A stretch of 33,475 nucleotides of DNA, taken from Acidobacteriota bacterium (GTDB taxonomy: Bacteria; Acidobacteriota; JAAYUB01). Positions 1-7,520 of the stretch are shown here, in pieces. Numbering within the stretch: position 1 is the first letter of the stretch; the number at the start of each line of letters is the position of its first letter. The DNA lies in the NCBI GenBank assembly GCA_017996395.1, contig JAGOHA010000027.1, forward strand, positions 1 through 33,475, read 5' to 3'. A program made the translations under genes and the position numbers. Below the pieces are notes generated by a model. That model was not told the origin of the DNA. It searched no databases and saw only the letters and a list, made by a program, of their open reading frames with translations.

Positions 1-2929
1 CCTCGAGCCGGTCCTCGGGCGGGCGCAGGGTGATGGTGAGCGCCGTCGTGGCGGCGACGCGCTGGGTGTTGCGCACCTCGCGGATGGCCGAGGTGAGCGC
101 CTGCACCGTGGTGAAGGCGGCGAGCAGGTCCGGATTGTCCAGCTCGGGCACGGGCCGCGGCCACGGCGCGGTGGCGAGCATGGGCGCGGCGTCGGCCGGC
201 GCCAGCCCGGCCAGCCCCCGCACCGGGAGCACCTCGTTGAGTTCCTGGTAGATGGCCTCGGTGATGTAGGGGATCATGGGCTGGAGCAGCCGCAGCACCA
301 CGTCGAGGCAGTGGGCCACCACCAGCCGGGCGGTGTTGGCGGATGGGTCGTCCGGGTCCTGCAGGCGCGGCTTGACCAGTTCCAGGTACCAGTCGCAGAG
401 CGACCCCCACATGAAGTCGCGCGCCGCGCCGACGGCCACGCTGGGATTGTAGTCGGCCAGCCCGGCGGTGACCGCGCGCACCGCCTCGTTGAGCGCCGCC
501 AGGATCCAGCGGTCCTCCAGGGCGAGGTCCGACAGCCGGAGCGGCGCCGTGCGGGCGCCGGCCAGGTTGCCCAGGGCGAACCGGGCGGTGTTCCACAGCT
601 TGGTGCAGAAGCGCCGCCCTTCGACGAAGCGCTCGCTCACCAGCTTGGCCGTGGGGATGTCGGGCATGGTGCCCAGGACGTCGAACTCCTGGTGGCAGCC
701 GGCGCACAGGTAGGTGAAGATGCTCCGGCCGTGCCGCGTCTCGGCCAGGTCGTTGTGGTGGGCGCAGTGGGGGCAGACCGCCGTGACGGGGAGGCGGATG
801 TCCTGGTTGCCCGTCTGCATGTCGCAGAGGATGTACCGCATGGCGTCGGTGCCGTACTCCTCGATGATGTCCACGGGGTCGATGCCGTTCCCCTTCGACT
901 TGCTCATCCGCTCGCCCTTGCCGTCGAGGATGTTCGCGTGGATGAACACGTCGCTGAACGGGATGTCGCCCAGGTTGTACAGGCCCATGATCACCATCCG
1001 CGCCACCCACAGGGTGATGATGTCGCGGGCGGTGACGAGGCAGGAGCCGGGGTAGTAGTAGTCGAGGCAGTCGTCCCGGCCCTCGACGGCGCCGAGCGGC
1101 GCGCCCCCCTCGGTGTCGGCGGTGGCCGGGTCGGGCCAGCCCAGCGTCGAGAAGGGCCAGATTGAGGAGGAGAACCAGGTATCGAGCACGTCCTCGTCGC
1201 GGCGGTAGCCGAGCGACTCAAGGGCGGCGACGAGCGCCGGGTCGTCCTCGAGCAGGGTCACGTCCACGAGGCAGGGCGCGGTCGGCGCCCCCGCCAGGCC
1301 GTCCGCGTCGGCGGCGGCGCCGATGCGCACCGATCGCTCCGCCTCGGGCAGGAACGCCCGCACCGCGGCCAGGTCCGGCCGGCCCAGCACCGCGGCGAAA
1401 CCCGGCTCCGCCAGCGCGGCGGCCAGGGCGCCGAGCGTCGTCCGGAGCGACCAGACGGGGATGCGGTGCCCCCACCAGAGCTGCCGGCTGATGGGCCAGT
1501 CGCGCTTCTCGCCGAGCCAGTCCAGGTAGGTCTTGACGAACCGCTCGGGGTGGAAGCGGACCCGGCCGTCGCTCACGGCGTCCATGGCCGCCTGCACCAG
1601 GCCGGGGGCGGCGAACGCCTTCGGTGTGCCGCGGCCCATGGCCACGCCGCCGGGCACGTCGCCCATGCGGATGAACCACTGGTCCGACAGGTACGGCTCG
1701 ATGGGCGTCTTGCTCCGGTCGCTGTGGCCGATCTCGATCTCGCGGTCCTCGACCGCCCCGAGCAGCTCCTGCGCCTTGAGGTCGTGCACCACCCGCTCGC
1801 GGGCGATGAAGCGGTCCAGTCCCTGATACGGGCCGGCATTGGCGTTGAGGGTGCCGTCGGGATTGAGGATGTTGATGATGTCGATCGCCGCGCGGTGGCG
1901 CATCCAGACATCATAGTCGTTGGGGTCGTGGGCCGGGGTGATCTTGACGCAGCCGGAGCCGAGACCCGGCTTGGCCCACTCGTCGCAGATGAGCGGGATG
2001 GGCCGGTTCACGAGGGGGAGCATCACCTTCCGGCCGGCCCGGGCCATGTCGCGGAGCGCCAGCAGGCGGGGCAGCACGGTGCGGCGGCGTTCTTCCAGAG
2101 CCTCGATCTGCCCGCGCAGGGCGGCCTGCTCGCGCGCCGGGGCGGCGGCCAGCTCCCGGTTCAACGCCTCGATCTCGGCGGCGAGCGCCGCGTCGGGTTC
2201 CGGGTGGACGGCCACGGCGGTGTCGCCGAGCATCGTCTCGGGGCGGGTGGTGGCCACCTCGACGTGGTCCGGCTCGCCCGGCTGCGGATCGATCACCGGA
2301 TAGCGCAGGTGCCAGAAGTGGCCCTGGACCGTCTCGTGGTACACCTCGTCGTCGGAGATGCTGGTGCGCAGGAACGCGTCCCAGTTCACCAGCCGCTTGC
2401 CGCGGAAGATCAGGCCGTCGTCGAACATGCGGAAGAAGGTGTGGCGGACGGCCCGGGAGCAGACCTTGTCCATGGTGAAGCGCTTGCGCTCCCAGTCGCA
2501 GGAGCAGCCGATGCGCATGAGCTGCTCCAGGATCCGCGCCTGGTACTGGTCCTTCCAGGCCCAGATCCGCTCCACCAGGCCCTCGCGGCCCACGTCGTGC
2601 CGGGTGAGCCCCTCGAGCTCCTTCAGCCGCTTCTCCACCACCGCCTGGGTGGCGATGCCGGCATGGTCGGTGCCGGGCATCCACAGGGTGTTGTCCCCCT
2701 GCATCCGGTGCCAGCGGATGAGCACGTCCTGCATGGAGTTGTCCATGGCGTGCCCCATGTGCAGGGCCCCGGTGACGTTGGGCAGCGGCATCATGATGAC
2801 GTAGCGGCGGTCGCGCGGCCGGTCGTCGGGCACGGCGTGGAAGGCGCCGGCGGTGCGCCACATGTCGTTGACGGATTTTTCGATCTCCGCCGGCTCATAT
2901 GTTTTGGAAAGGGTGAACTTGCTGCTCAT
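1..2929 (-). CDS. valS: Valyl-tRNA synthetase (3' end missing)
   Basis: Class I aminoacyl-tRNA synthetase that charges tRNA-Val in the cytoplasm. About 976 residues are present and the frame runs off the left edge. The signature HMGH (residues 57-60) and RMSKS (674-678) motifs are intact, as is the editing-domain hallmark ATTRPETMLGDTA. The ATG at 2929 follows GAGGAA about 7 nt upstream. Two departures from the E. coli form are visible. A charged, Ala/Leu/Glu-rich, probably helical insertion lies in the CP1 editing domain around residues 243-292. A zinc ribbon with cysteines 719, 722, 742 and 745 lies between the KMSKS loop and the anticodon-binding domain. I recall a similar ribbon in planctomycete ValRS, so it is probably lineage-typical rather than a fusion. 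The remaining C-terminus, likely the tRNA-contacting coiled coil, lies outside the window. Confidence 0.97.
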   Translation of the reverse strand, partial: MSSKFTLSKTYEPAEIEKSVNDMWRTAGAFHAVPDDRPRDRRYVIMMPLPNVTGALHMGHAMDNSMQDVLIRWHRMQGDNTLWMPGTDHAGIATQAVVEKRLKELEGLTRHDVGREGLVERIWAWKDQYQARILEQLMRIGCSCDWERKRFTMDKVCSRAVRHTFFRMFDDGLIFRGKRLVNWDAFLRTSISDDEVYHETVQGHFWHLRYPVIDPQPGEPDHVEVATTRPETMLGDTAVAVHPEPDAALAAEIEALNRELAAAPAREQAALRGQIEALEERRRTVLPRLLALRDMARAGRKVMLPLVNRPIPLICDEWAKPGLGSGCVKITPAHDPNDYDVWMRHRAAIDIINILNPDGTLNANAGPYQGLDRFIARERVVHDLKAQELLGAVEDREIEIGHSDRSKTPIEPYLSDQWFIRMGDVPGGVAMGRGTPKAFAAPGLVQAAMDAVSDGRVRFHPERFVKTYLDWLGEKRDWPISRQLWWGHRIPVWSLRTTLGALAAALAEPGFAAVLGRPDLAAVRAFLPEAERSVRIGAAADADGLAGAPTAPCLVDVTLLEDDPALVAALESLGYRRDEDVLDTWFSSSIWPFSTLGWPDPATADTEGGAPLGAVEGRDDCLDYYYPGSCLVTARDIITLWVARMVIMGLYNLGDIPFSDVFIHANILDGKGERMSKSKGNGIDPVDIIEEYGTDAMRYILCDMQTGNQDIRLPVTAVCPHCAHHNDLAETRHGRSIFTYLCAGCHQEFDVLGTMPDIPTAKLVSERFVEGRRFCTKLWNTARFALGNLAGARTAPLRLSDLALEDRWILAALNEAVRAVTAGLADYNPSVAVGAARDFMWGSLCDWYLELVKPRLQDPDDPSANTARLVVAHCLDVVLRLLQPMIPYITEAIYQELNEVLPVRGLAGLAPADAAPMLATAPWPRPVPELDNPDLLAAFTTVQALTSAIREVRNTQRVAATTALTITLRPPEDRLE

Positions 2930-2959
2930 GGTCGCTTCCTCAAGAGAATAAAGAGGATT

Positions 2960-2988
2960 ACTCTACTCCAGCCGCTTGGCAAAAGCAA
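2960..2988 (-). promoter_or_regulatory. valS: Candidate sigma70 promoter of valS
   Basis: Reading the minus strand, TTGCTT (2988-2983) is followed after exactly 17 bp by TAGAGT (2965-2960), about 30 bp before the valS start codon. The -35 box sits just inside the boundary of the repeat mosaic that begins at 2990, so the repeat does not interrupt the promoter. The assignment rests on matches to the housekeeping consensus only. Confidence 0.45.
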
Positions 2989-2989
2989 G

Positions 2990-3282
2990 GCTCGGGGCTC
3001 GTTCTCATTCGGTGAGAGTTGAGGGTAGAGAGTTAAAGGTTCATGCTCGTAATTCGTAATCGTGATCGCAATCGTAATCGAGACTCGAGGCTCGTTTCCG
3101 AAACGCGGACATCGGACATGGGAATTCGGACATCGGATTTCGGACCTGGGACCTGGGACCTGGGTTCTGGGCCCTAGTTAACGGATCCATGTCTCACGAC
3201 CCGGGTCCCACATCTCAGCAACGCCCGACTCGTCTCCGAATCGCCAAAAAAGATAAGCAATCACCCATAACAAATTATTCCA
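2990..3282 (+). repeat. Intergenic mosaic repeat, copy 1
   Basis: Non-coding spacer upstream of valS built from short degenerate modules in this order: a GAGAGTTGAGGGT module (about 3016-3040), a TTCGTAATCGTGATCG module (3048-3088), a GACTCGAGGCTCG link, a CGGACATCGGA module (3106-3150), an ACCTGGGACCTGGG module ending in GGGCCCTAG (3146-3178), and an AAGATAAGCAATCACC module (3250-3265). Bases 2990-3116 are nearly identical, in inverted orientation, to 7152-7291. The same module order recurs at 15842-16140. No convincing gene lies here. Confidence 0.85.
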
Positions 3283-3289
3283 TTTGACG

Positions 3290-3500
3290 TCCCCATTTAC
3301 CGATTCCCTGCATGGAGGCAGGCTCCCGGCCCGTAGGGACGGAAGGCAATAGCCAGGGGCGCAGCCCCTGGTCCAGTGGTGATGCGCACGTTGATTGAAC
3401 GAATCACCAGAGCCCCACCGGGGCGACATCGGGCATCCCGGAAACCGACCGGGTGGGCACAATGAATTCCGTCCCTGACGGGCCCGGGCGCGTAACCGGA
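3290..3500. repeat. Multi-hairpin palindromic element
   Basis: A structured GC-rich element embedded in the repeat spacer. The outer arms GGCCCGTAGGGACGG (3328-3342) and CCGTCCCTGACGGGCC (3469-3484) are inverted copies with one single-base gap. Inside are a perfect 8-bp stem with a 3-nt loop, CCAGGGGC/GCCCCTGG (3353-3371), and a smaller GCCCC/GGGGC stem near 3412-3425. A 94-residue frame crosses it on the minus strand (3462-3178) but shows no recognisable domain and is probably fortuitous. The layout resembles a REP/MITE-like non-autonomous element or a structured RNA; there is no transposase nearby. Confidence 0.6.
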
Positions 3501-3512
3501 TGCGGCCGATGT

Positions 3513-3660
3513 GCCGGCATCTCAGGCATCGGGTATCGGAAATCGGACTTCGGACATCGAGCCGCGAGCACGATTACGATTACGAATTACGATTACGATT
3601 ACGAATTACGAGCACGAACCATCAACGATCAACCATCAAACCTCAACATCCGCCGGATCC
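3513..3660 (+). repeat. Intergenic mosaic repeat, partial copy 2
   Basis: Contains the CGGACTTCGGACATCG module (3540-3560), an array of GATTACGA/GAATTACGA units (about 3572-3612), and an ATCAACGATCAACCATCAA module (3620-3640). It ends about 30 bp before the YfiT-like gene's stop codon. Compared with copy 1, the CGGACATCGGA and TTACGA modules appear in the other relative orientation, consistent with shuffling of modules. Confidence 0.75.
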
Positions 3661-3690
3661 GTGATCTGAGTGAGTGACCGCCCGGTTCCG

Positions 3691-4224
3691 TCACCAGTCT
3701 TCCCGCCGGCGCAGCTCGGTGATGTGGGCGGTGTGGTGCCGGCCGTGCCAGGCGTAGAGGGCCAGCAGGAAGTCCAGACTCAGGGTGGCCCGACGCTCGG
3801 GGTGGACGACGGTCCGGCGGAAGTCGTCCGGCGCCATGGTCCGCATCAGCATGGCCCAGCGGCGATGCAGCGCGTCCAGCAGGGCCAGCGACAGCTCGCC
3901 CGGCGCCGCCATGGCGTCGGGTGTCTCGGCCCAGCGGCTCTCGGCATACGGCTTGATGGTGGGATTGTCCTCGGTCAGGGCCAGCTTGAAACGGGCGAAG
4001 GCGTTGAGGTGGGCATCGGCCAGGTGGTGCACCACCTGGCGGATCGTCCAGCCTCCGGGCCGGTATGGCGTGCCCCACCGCAGCGCGTCGAGACCGGCGA
4101 CGGCCTCCCGGACCCGCTGCGGCTGGGTGGCGATCTCTTCGATGAGCGCGGTGCGCCGCTCCGGAGACAGTGAATCCTCCGGCGTGAACGGGCCGATGGG
4201 ATATCGCAGATCGGTGTCGGTCAT
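3691..4224 (-). CDS. DinB/YfiT-like putative metal-dependent hydrolase
   Basis: A 177-residue cytoplasmic protein of the DinB four-helix-bundle superfamily, close to Bacillus YfiT/BstA. The family-typical phrases RPGGWTIRQVVHHLADAH and LALTEDNPTIKPY are present. The histidines of VVHHLADAH and of the C-terminal HGRHHTAHI segment match the family's three-His metal site. Related proteins are bacillithiol transferases or uncharacterised zinc/nickel hydrolases, so the thiol substrate is unknown here. The ATG at 4224 has a good AAGGAG about 6 nt upstream, and the length is normal. It is separated from the upstream mop gene by a short repeat-bearing gap (4225-4347), so it is probably not tightly coupled to it. 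Confidence 0.88.
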   Translation of the reverse strand: MTDTDLRYPIGPFTPEDSLSPERRTALIEEIATQPQRVREAVAGLDALRWGTPYRPGGWTIRQVVHHLADAHLNAFARFKLALTEDNPTIKPYAESRWAETPDAMAAPGELSLALLDALHRRWAMLMRTMAPDDFRRTVVHPERRATLSLDFLLALYAWHGRHHTAHITELRRREDW

Positions 4225-4242
4225 GGGATCTCCTTTAAATAA

Positions 4243-4322
4243 ATGTTGAGAGTTGAGGGTTCAGGAAGGTTGAGAACGAACACTCAACACTCAACACTCA
4301 CACTCAACCCTCAACGCTGACC
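4243..4322 (+). repeat. GAGAGTTGAGGGTT / ACTCAACACTCAAC module repeat
   Basis: Short direct and inverted reiterations: GTTGAGAGTTGAGGGTTC near 4243-4262, then several ACTCAACACT/ACTCAACCCTCAAC units from about 4278 to 4316. It corresponds to one module of the longer mosaics at 2990, 7236 and 15860. It fills the gap between the mop stop codon and the YfiT-like start. Confidence 0.75.
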
Positions 4323-4347
4323 ACCTGCCGGGCTGGCAGAATCGAGG

Positions 4348-4557
4348 TCAGTCGACGGCGACCATGACGTTGGACGCCTTGATCACCGCGTAGGCCGGCT
4401 TGCCGACGGCCAAGCCCAGACTGTCGCAGGCCGACTTGGTGATGATCGCGACTACTTCCACGCCGTCGGCCAGGCGGATGGTCACCTCGGTGTTGACGGC
4501 ACCGGGGCGGATTTCCCGAACCGTGCCCTTGAGGACGTTGCGGGCGCTGAGTTTCAT
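4348..4557 (-). CDS. mop: Molybdenum-pterin-binding protein (Mop/molbindin, TOBE domain)
   Basis: A 69-residue protein consisting of one Mop/TOBE domain. Family landmarks are the start MKLSARNVLKGTV, the REIRPGAVNTEVTI strand, IITKSACDSLGLAVG and the end KASNVMVAVD. Such molbindins form hexamers that bind molybdate (or tungstate) and are thought to buffer it in the cytoplasm. The ATG at 4557-4555 overlaps the TGA stop of the upstream nitrilase gene as ATGA, so the two are probably translationally coupled. No molybdate ABC transporter or molybdoenzyme gene is in the window, which makes the pairing with a nitrilase-family gene odd. The length is normal for a single-domain molbindin. Confidence 0.93.
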   Translation of the reverse strand: MKLSARNVLKGTVREIRPGAVNTEVTIRLADGVEVVAIITKSACDSLGLAVGKPAYAVIKASNVMVAVD

Positions 4558-5576
4558 GGCCGCCTCCTAGTCTTTTTCTCTTTCGATCCCGGCCCTGGAC
4601 GGGTGGAATCGGGCCTCGGGGCTGCGCGCCGCACCACCGGCGGTTTCGGCCGGGTGTTGACACGGAGCTGGAACACGTCGGGGCGGGCGTAGTGGCCGGC
4701 TACGTCGAAGTCGAGCTTGCCCCGGACCACCTCGCCGAGATCCAGGTCGGCGAACAGGATTCCGGCCTGATCCCACAGCGGCCCGGCGAGCACATCCCCC
4801 ATGGGCGAGACGATGGCGCTGCCGCCCCGGCAGAGCGTCTCCGGCTGCCCGTCGAGCTCTTCGAGCCCCGGGAGCCCCGGCGGGTACATGGCCTTCGTGA
4901 CGTACTGGTTGGCCCCCAGGACGAAGCACCGCCCCTCGCAGGCGATGTGGCGCAGCGTGGCCACCCAGGTGTCGCGGGCGTCGGCGGTGGGCGCCAGGTA
5001 CACCTGGACTCCCTGGGTGTAGAGCGCCATCCGCGCGAGCGGCATGTAGTTCTCCCAGCAGACCAGGCCGCCGATGCGGCCGAGCGGCGTGTCGTGCACC
5101 ACGAGCGTGCTGCCGTCCCCTTCCCCCCAGACCAGCCGCTCGGCGCCGGTGGGTTTGAGCTTGCGGTGCACGCCGAGCAGCCGGCCGTCCGCGCCGAATT
5201 GCAGCAGCGAGCAGTAGAGCGTGCCGCGGCCAAACGCCCCGTCGCGCTCCACCACGCCCACCGCCGCCTGGACACCCGCCGCGCGGCAGGCCGCGCCGAG
5301 CGCCTCCACCGCCGGGCCGGGCACGGTCACGGCGTTGTCCCAGCAGGTCTGCCACAGGAGCCGTCCCGTGGCGTTGCGACTCCCCACGCGCATCCCGAAG
5401 CTCAGTCCCCGCGGGTAGCCGGGGATGAACGCCTCGGGGAGCAGCACCAGCCGGGCGCCTCCGGCGGCCGCTTCACCGATGAGCCGCACCGCCTGCGCCG
5501 TCGAGGCCTCGCCGTCGAAGAGCACGGGCGCGGCCTGAACCACCGCCGCCCGGTAATGGATGAACGCGTCGCTCAC
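4554..5576 (-). CDS. Nitrilase/cyanide hydratase-family carbon-nitrogen hydrolase
   Basis: A 340-residue cytoplasmic enzyme of the nitrilase superfamily, which hydrolyses nitriles or amides through a Glu-Lys-Cys triad. The triad is visible as E48 (LLPEAFIPGYP), K139 (HRKLKPT) and C173 (GLVCWENYMP). The WENYMP context and overall length favour the true nitrilase branch over simple amidases. The substrate cannot be read from sequence. I chose the GTG at 5576, 11 nt after a GGGGGGAG stretch. Another in-frame GTG lies at 5606 with a weaker site. The last 25 or so residues are basic and Pro-rich, beyond the usual fold. The gene lies 48 bp after the membrane protein gene and overlaps mop by ATGA. 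Confidence 0.92.
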   Translation of the reverse strand: MSDAFIHYRAAVVQAAPVLFDGEASTAQAVRLIGEAAAGGARLVLLPEAFIPGYPRGLSFGMRVGSRNATGRLLWQTCWDNAVTVPGPAVEALGAACRAAGVQAAVGVVERDGAFGRGTLYCSLLQFGADGRLLGVHRKLKPTGAERLVWGEGDGSTLVVHDTPLGRIGGLVCWENYMPLARMALYTQGVQVYLAPTADARDTWVATLRHIACEGRCFVLGANQYVTKAMYPPGLPGLEELDGQPETLCRGGSAIVSPMGDVLAGPLWDQAGILFADLDLGEVVRGKLDFDVAGHYARPDVFQLRVNTRPKPPVVRRAAPRPDSTRPGPGSKEKKTRRRP

Positions 5577-5624
5577 GTCGGCCTCACTCCCCCCGGTGGG
5601 GCGCACCGTCCCGCCGGGATTTGA

Positions 5625-6041
5625 TTAGAAATCTTCCACCACCCGCCCGTCGGCGCGCAGGACCACCTCGCCGGAATCCACCGTGTAGACCGGGTAGTGC
5701 CACGCGTCGAAATCCAGCAACAGCACGCGGCGCCACCACGGGGCGGCGTAGTCCCGGACGGCCGGGGTGGCGGTGAATCGGAAGTACCCGCCCAGGTCCT
5801 CGACGGTCAGCGTGTAGCGGGTGTGGGGACCGGCGACGGTCCGGACCTTGTCCGCCTCCGCCCGAATGCCCGCCGGATCCTGATACTGGGCGGCGGCCAC
5901 CAGGTGCCGCAGCACGGCGCGAACCTTCATCTCGAACTGGTGGTGCGGATGTCCGCCGCGCGGCATCAGAAAGACGAACAGGTACCAGAGCAGGAGCGCG
6001 GCGCCGATTGCCGTCAGGGTGTTCCGCCGCCACGGCTTCAT
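5625..6041 (-). CDS. Hypothetical protein with N-terminal membrane anchor
   Basis: A 138-residue protein that I do not recognise. The ATG at 6041 is chosen because GGAGGAC lies just upstream; a longer frame to 6125 lacks such a site. Residues 2-8 are basic, followed by a single hydrophobic segment (about 9-26, TLTAIGAALLLWYLFVFLM), suggesting a type II anchor with the rest outside the cytoplasm. The C-terminal part alternates hydrophobic and charged residues (YTLTVEDLGGYFRFTATPA, PVYTVDSGEVVLRADG), as expected for a small beta-rich domain. It is the first gene of a likely operon with the nitrilase and mop genes, and diverges from the gene at 6287. Confidence 0.7.
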   Translation of the reverse strand: MKPWRRNTLTAIGAALLLWYLFVFLMPRGGHPHHQFEMKVRAVLRHLVAAAQYQDPAGIRAEADKVRTVAGPHTRYTLTVEDLGGYFRFTATPAVRDYAAPWWRRVLLLDFDAWHYPVYTVDSGEVVLRADGRVVEDF

Positions 6042-6157
6042 GTCGTCCTCCGACAGGGGGAACCGTCCGGCGACGCCGGCTCGACTGCCGGCCGCAACGG
6101 CGGCGCCCACCCGGGATGCCGCCATTCTACCCCAATTCCGCCCGAATCAAATGGCCC

Positions 6158-6187
6158 TTGTCTGCGTCCGGCTGCCGGGGCTATAGT
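6158..6187 (+). promoter_or_regulatory. Candidate sigma70 promoter for the gene at 6287
   Basis: TTGTCT (6158-6163) and TATAGT (6182-6187) are separated by 18 bp in the divergent spacer between the membrane-protein gene and the SUMF1-like gene. Transcription would start near 6194, leaving a leader of roughly 90 nt. The call is by consensus match only. Confidence 0.4.
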
Positions 6188-6286
6188 GGCCCGCATGAAC
6201 GCGTCGCCGGGACTCCCGCCCAAGTCGCGGCGGGAACCCGGGCGCGCGGCGCCGGCCCGACGGTCACCTCACAATCGGAGCGCGCC

Positions 6287-6946
6287 ATGCACATCGAGCT
6301 GGTCGAAATCCCCGCCGGAACGTTTTTCATGGGTTCGGCGTCCGCGGAGGCGTCGGAGTACGAGCAGCCGGTCCACGAGGTCCGGGTGGAGGATTTTTGG
6401 CTGGGTGTCAACCCGGTGACCCAAGGGCAGTGGGAAGCGGTGATGGGCGACAATCCCGCCCATTTCCGCCGGGGACCCGACTACCCGGTGGAGTGCGTGG
6501 ACCTGATCGACATCGACATTTTCCTCGAGAAGCTCCGCGCGCGGACGAAGCGGGCCTACCGGCTCCCCACCGAGCGCGAGTGGGAATACGCCTGCCGGGC
6601 CGGCAGCGCCGGCGACCGCTACGGCGACCTGGACGCCGTCGCCTGGCACAGCGGCAACGCCGGGGAGACGACACACCCCGTCGGGCAGAAACTACCCAAC
6701 GCCTTCGAGCTCTGCGACATGCTGGGCAACGTCTACGAGTGGTGCGCCGACTGGTTCTGGCAGTACCCGGCCATTGAGCCGTTCAACCCGTGGGGACGGT
6801 ACGACAACGATCCGGAGTACGCGAAGGTCATCCGCGGCGGCTGTTTCCGCGCCGGCGCCTGGGCCGCGCGAGCCCCGTGGCGCTATTGGCAGGATCCGGC
6901 GGAGCGATCCATGGATGTCGGCTTCCGCCTGGCGCTGGACCGGTGA
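6287..6946 (+). CDS. SUMF1/FGE-fold protein without catalytic cysteines
   Basis: A 219-residue protein with the formylglycine-generating enzyme (SUMF1/EgtB/PvdO) fold. The family order is clear: EIPAGTFFMGS near the start, VTQGQWEAVMGDNPAHF, RLPTEREWEYACRAG, DMLGNVYEWCADWF and VIRGGCFRAGAW. True FGE enzymes carry a copper-binding cysteine pair after the RGGS motif. Both aligned positions here are alanine, so sulfatase-maturing oxidase activity is unlikely, and no sulfatase gene is nearby. A role as a ligand-binding or accessory domain is more likely. The ATG at 6287 follows GGAG by 6 nt. No signal peptide is visible. The gene is monocistronic and is followed by a repeat block. Confidence 0.9.
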   Translation: MHIELVEIPAGTFFMGSASAEASEYEQPVHEVRVEDFWLGVNPVTQGQWEAVMGDNPAHFRRGPDYPVECVDLIDIDIFLEKLRARTKRAYRLPTEREWEYACRAGSAGDRYGDLDAVAWHSGNAGETTHPVGQKLPNAFELCDMLGNVYEWCADWFWQYPAIEPFNPWGRYDNDPEYAKVIRGGCFRAGAWAARAPWRYWQDPAERSMDVGFRLALDR

Positions 6947-7044
6947 GGGGGAGTCTGTTCGCTGGATTCAACCAGCCGGCTTCCGGAAACAATCCAAACA
7001 TTCAAACAGCACGAGCACGATCCTCGGCAGGTAGGGAGCAAGGT

Positions 7045-7460
7045 ACCGATCAATGGGTGAATGGGTGAATGGGCGATTGGGTGAATGGATACAAGGATCG
7101 GATTCTGTGATCCAGGACCCAGAACCCAGGTCCCAGGTCCGATTTCCGAAATCCGATGTCCGCATTTCGGGAACGAGCCTCGAGTCTCGATTACGATTGC
7201 GATCACGATTACGAATTACGATTACGAATCACGAGCATGAACCTTTAACTCTCAACCCTCAACTCTCACCGAATGAGAACGAACCCCGAGCCCCGAAATC
7301 CGATGTCCGCATTTCGGGAACGAGCCTCCAGCCTCGAGCCTCGATTACGATTACGAGCACGATTACGAGTACGATTACGATTTCGAGCACGAACACCGTG
7401 ACGGGTAAGAATCCGGTCAATTCACCAATCCACCTCTTCACCCATTCACCGGCAGAAAAA
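7045..7460 (-). repeat. Intergenic mosaic repeat, double copy 3
   Basis: Fills the space between two convergent genes. Read on the plus strand it runs: GTGAATGG module (7055-7086), GGATTCTGTGATCC plus CCCAGAACCCAGG module (7100-7138), CCGAAATCCGATGTCC module with a 7-bp hairpin (7146-7170), TTACGA array (7185-7228), CTCAACCCTCAACTCTC module (7247-7268), then a second CCGAAATCC hairpin (7293-7317), a second TTACGA array (7334-7390), and an inverted CACCCATTCACC end (7428-7450). Bases 7152-7291 are the inverted near-copy of 2990-3116. No gene is supported here. Confidence 0.85.
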
Positions 7461-7462
7461 AC

Positions 7463-7486
7463 GCCGGCTCCCCGAAGGGAGCCGGC
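7463..7486 (-). terminator. Rho-independent terminator of the nuclease gene
   Basis: A perfect 10-bp stem, GCCGGCTCCC (7463-7472) with GGGAGCCGGC (7477-7486), closed by a tetraloop (TTCG on the minus strand). On the minus strand it is followed by a run of six T (7461-7456). It lies 35 nt beyond the stop codon of the large secreted protein. Confidence 0.92.
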
Positions 7487-7520
7487 GGGTTCGCTGATCA
7501 GACGGTGTTGCTGAACCGAA

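Noticed and set aside
1466-3022. 518-codon plus-strand frame opposite valS
   Set aside because: Shadow frame; valS is unambiguous on the other strand.
3178-3462. 94-codon minus-strand frame in the spacer
   Set aside because: Lies across the multi-hairpin repeat element, has no recognisable domain, and its sequence is explained by the repeat.
2990-3660. tRNA, riboswitch or other known RNA gene in the repeat spacers
   Set aside because: No cloverleaf, T-loop or known riboswitch core could be drawn; the secondary structure present is explained by the repeat hairpins.
6287-6946. Active sulfatase-maturing formylglycine-generating enzyme
   Set aside because: Both catalytic cysteine positions are alanine and there is no sulfatase in the window.
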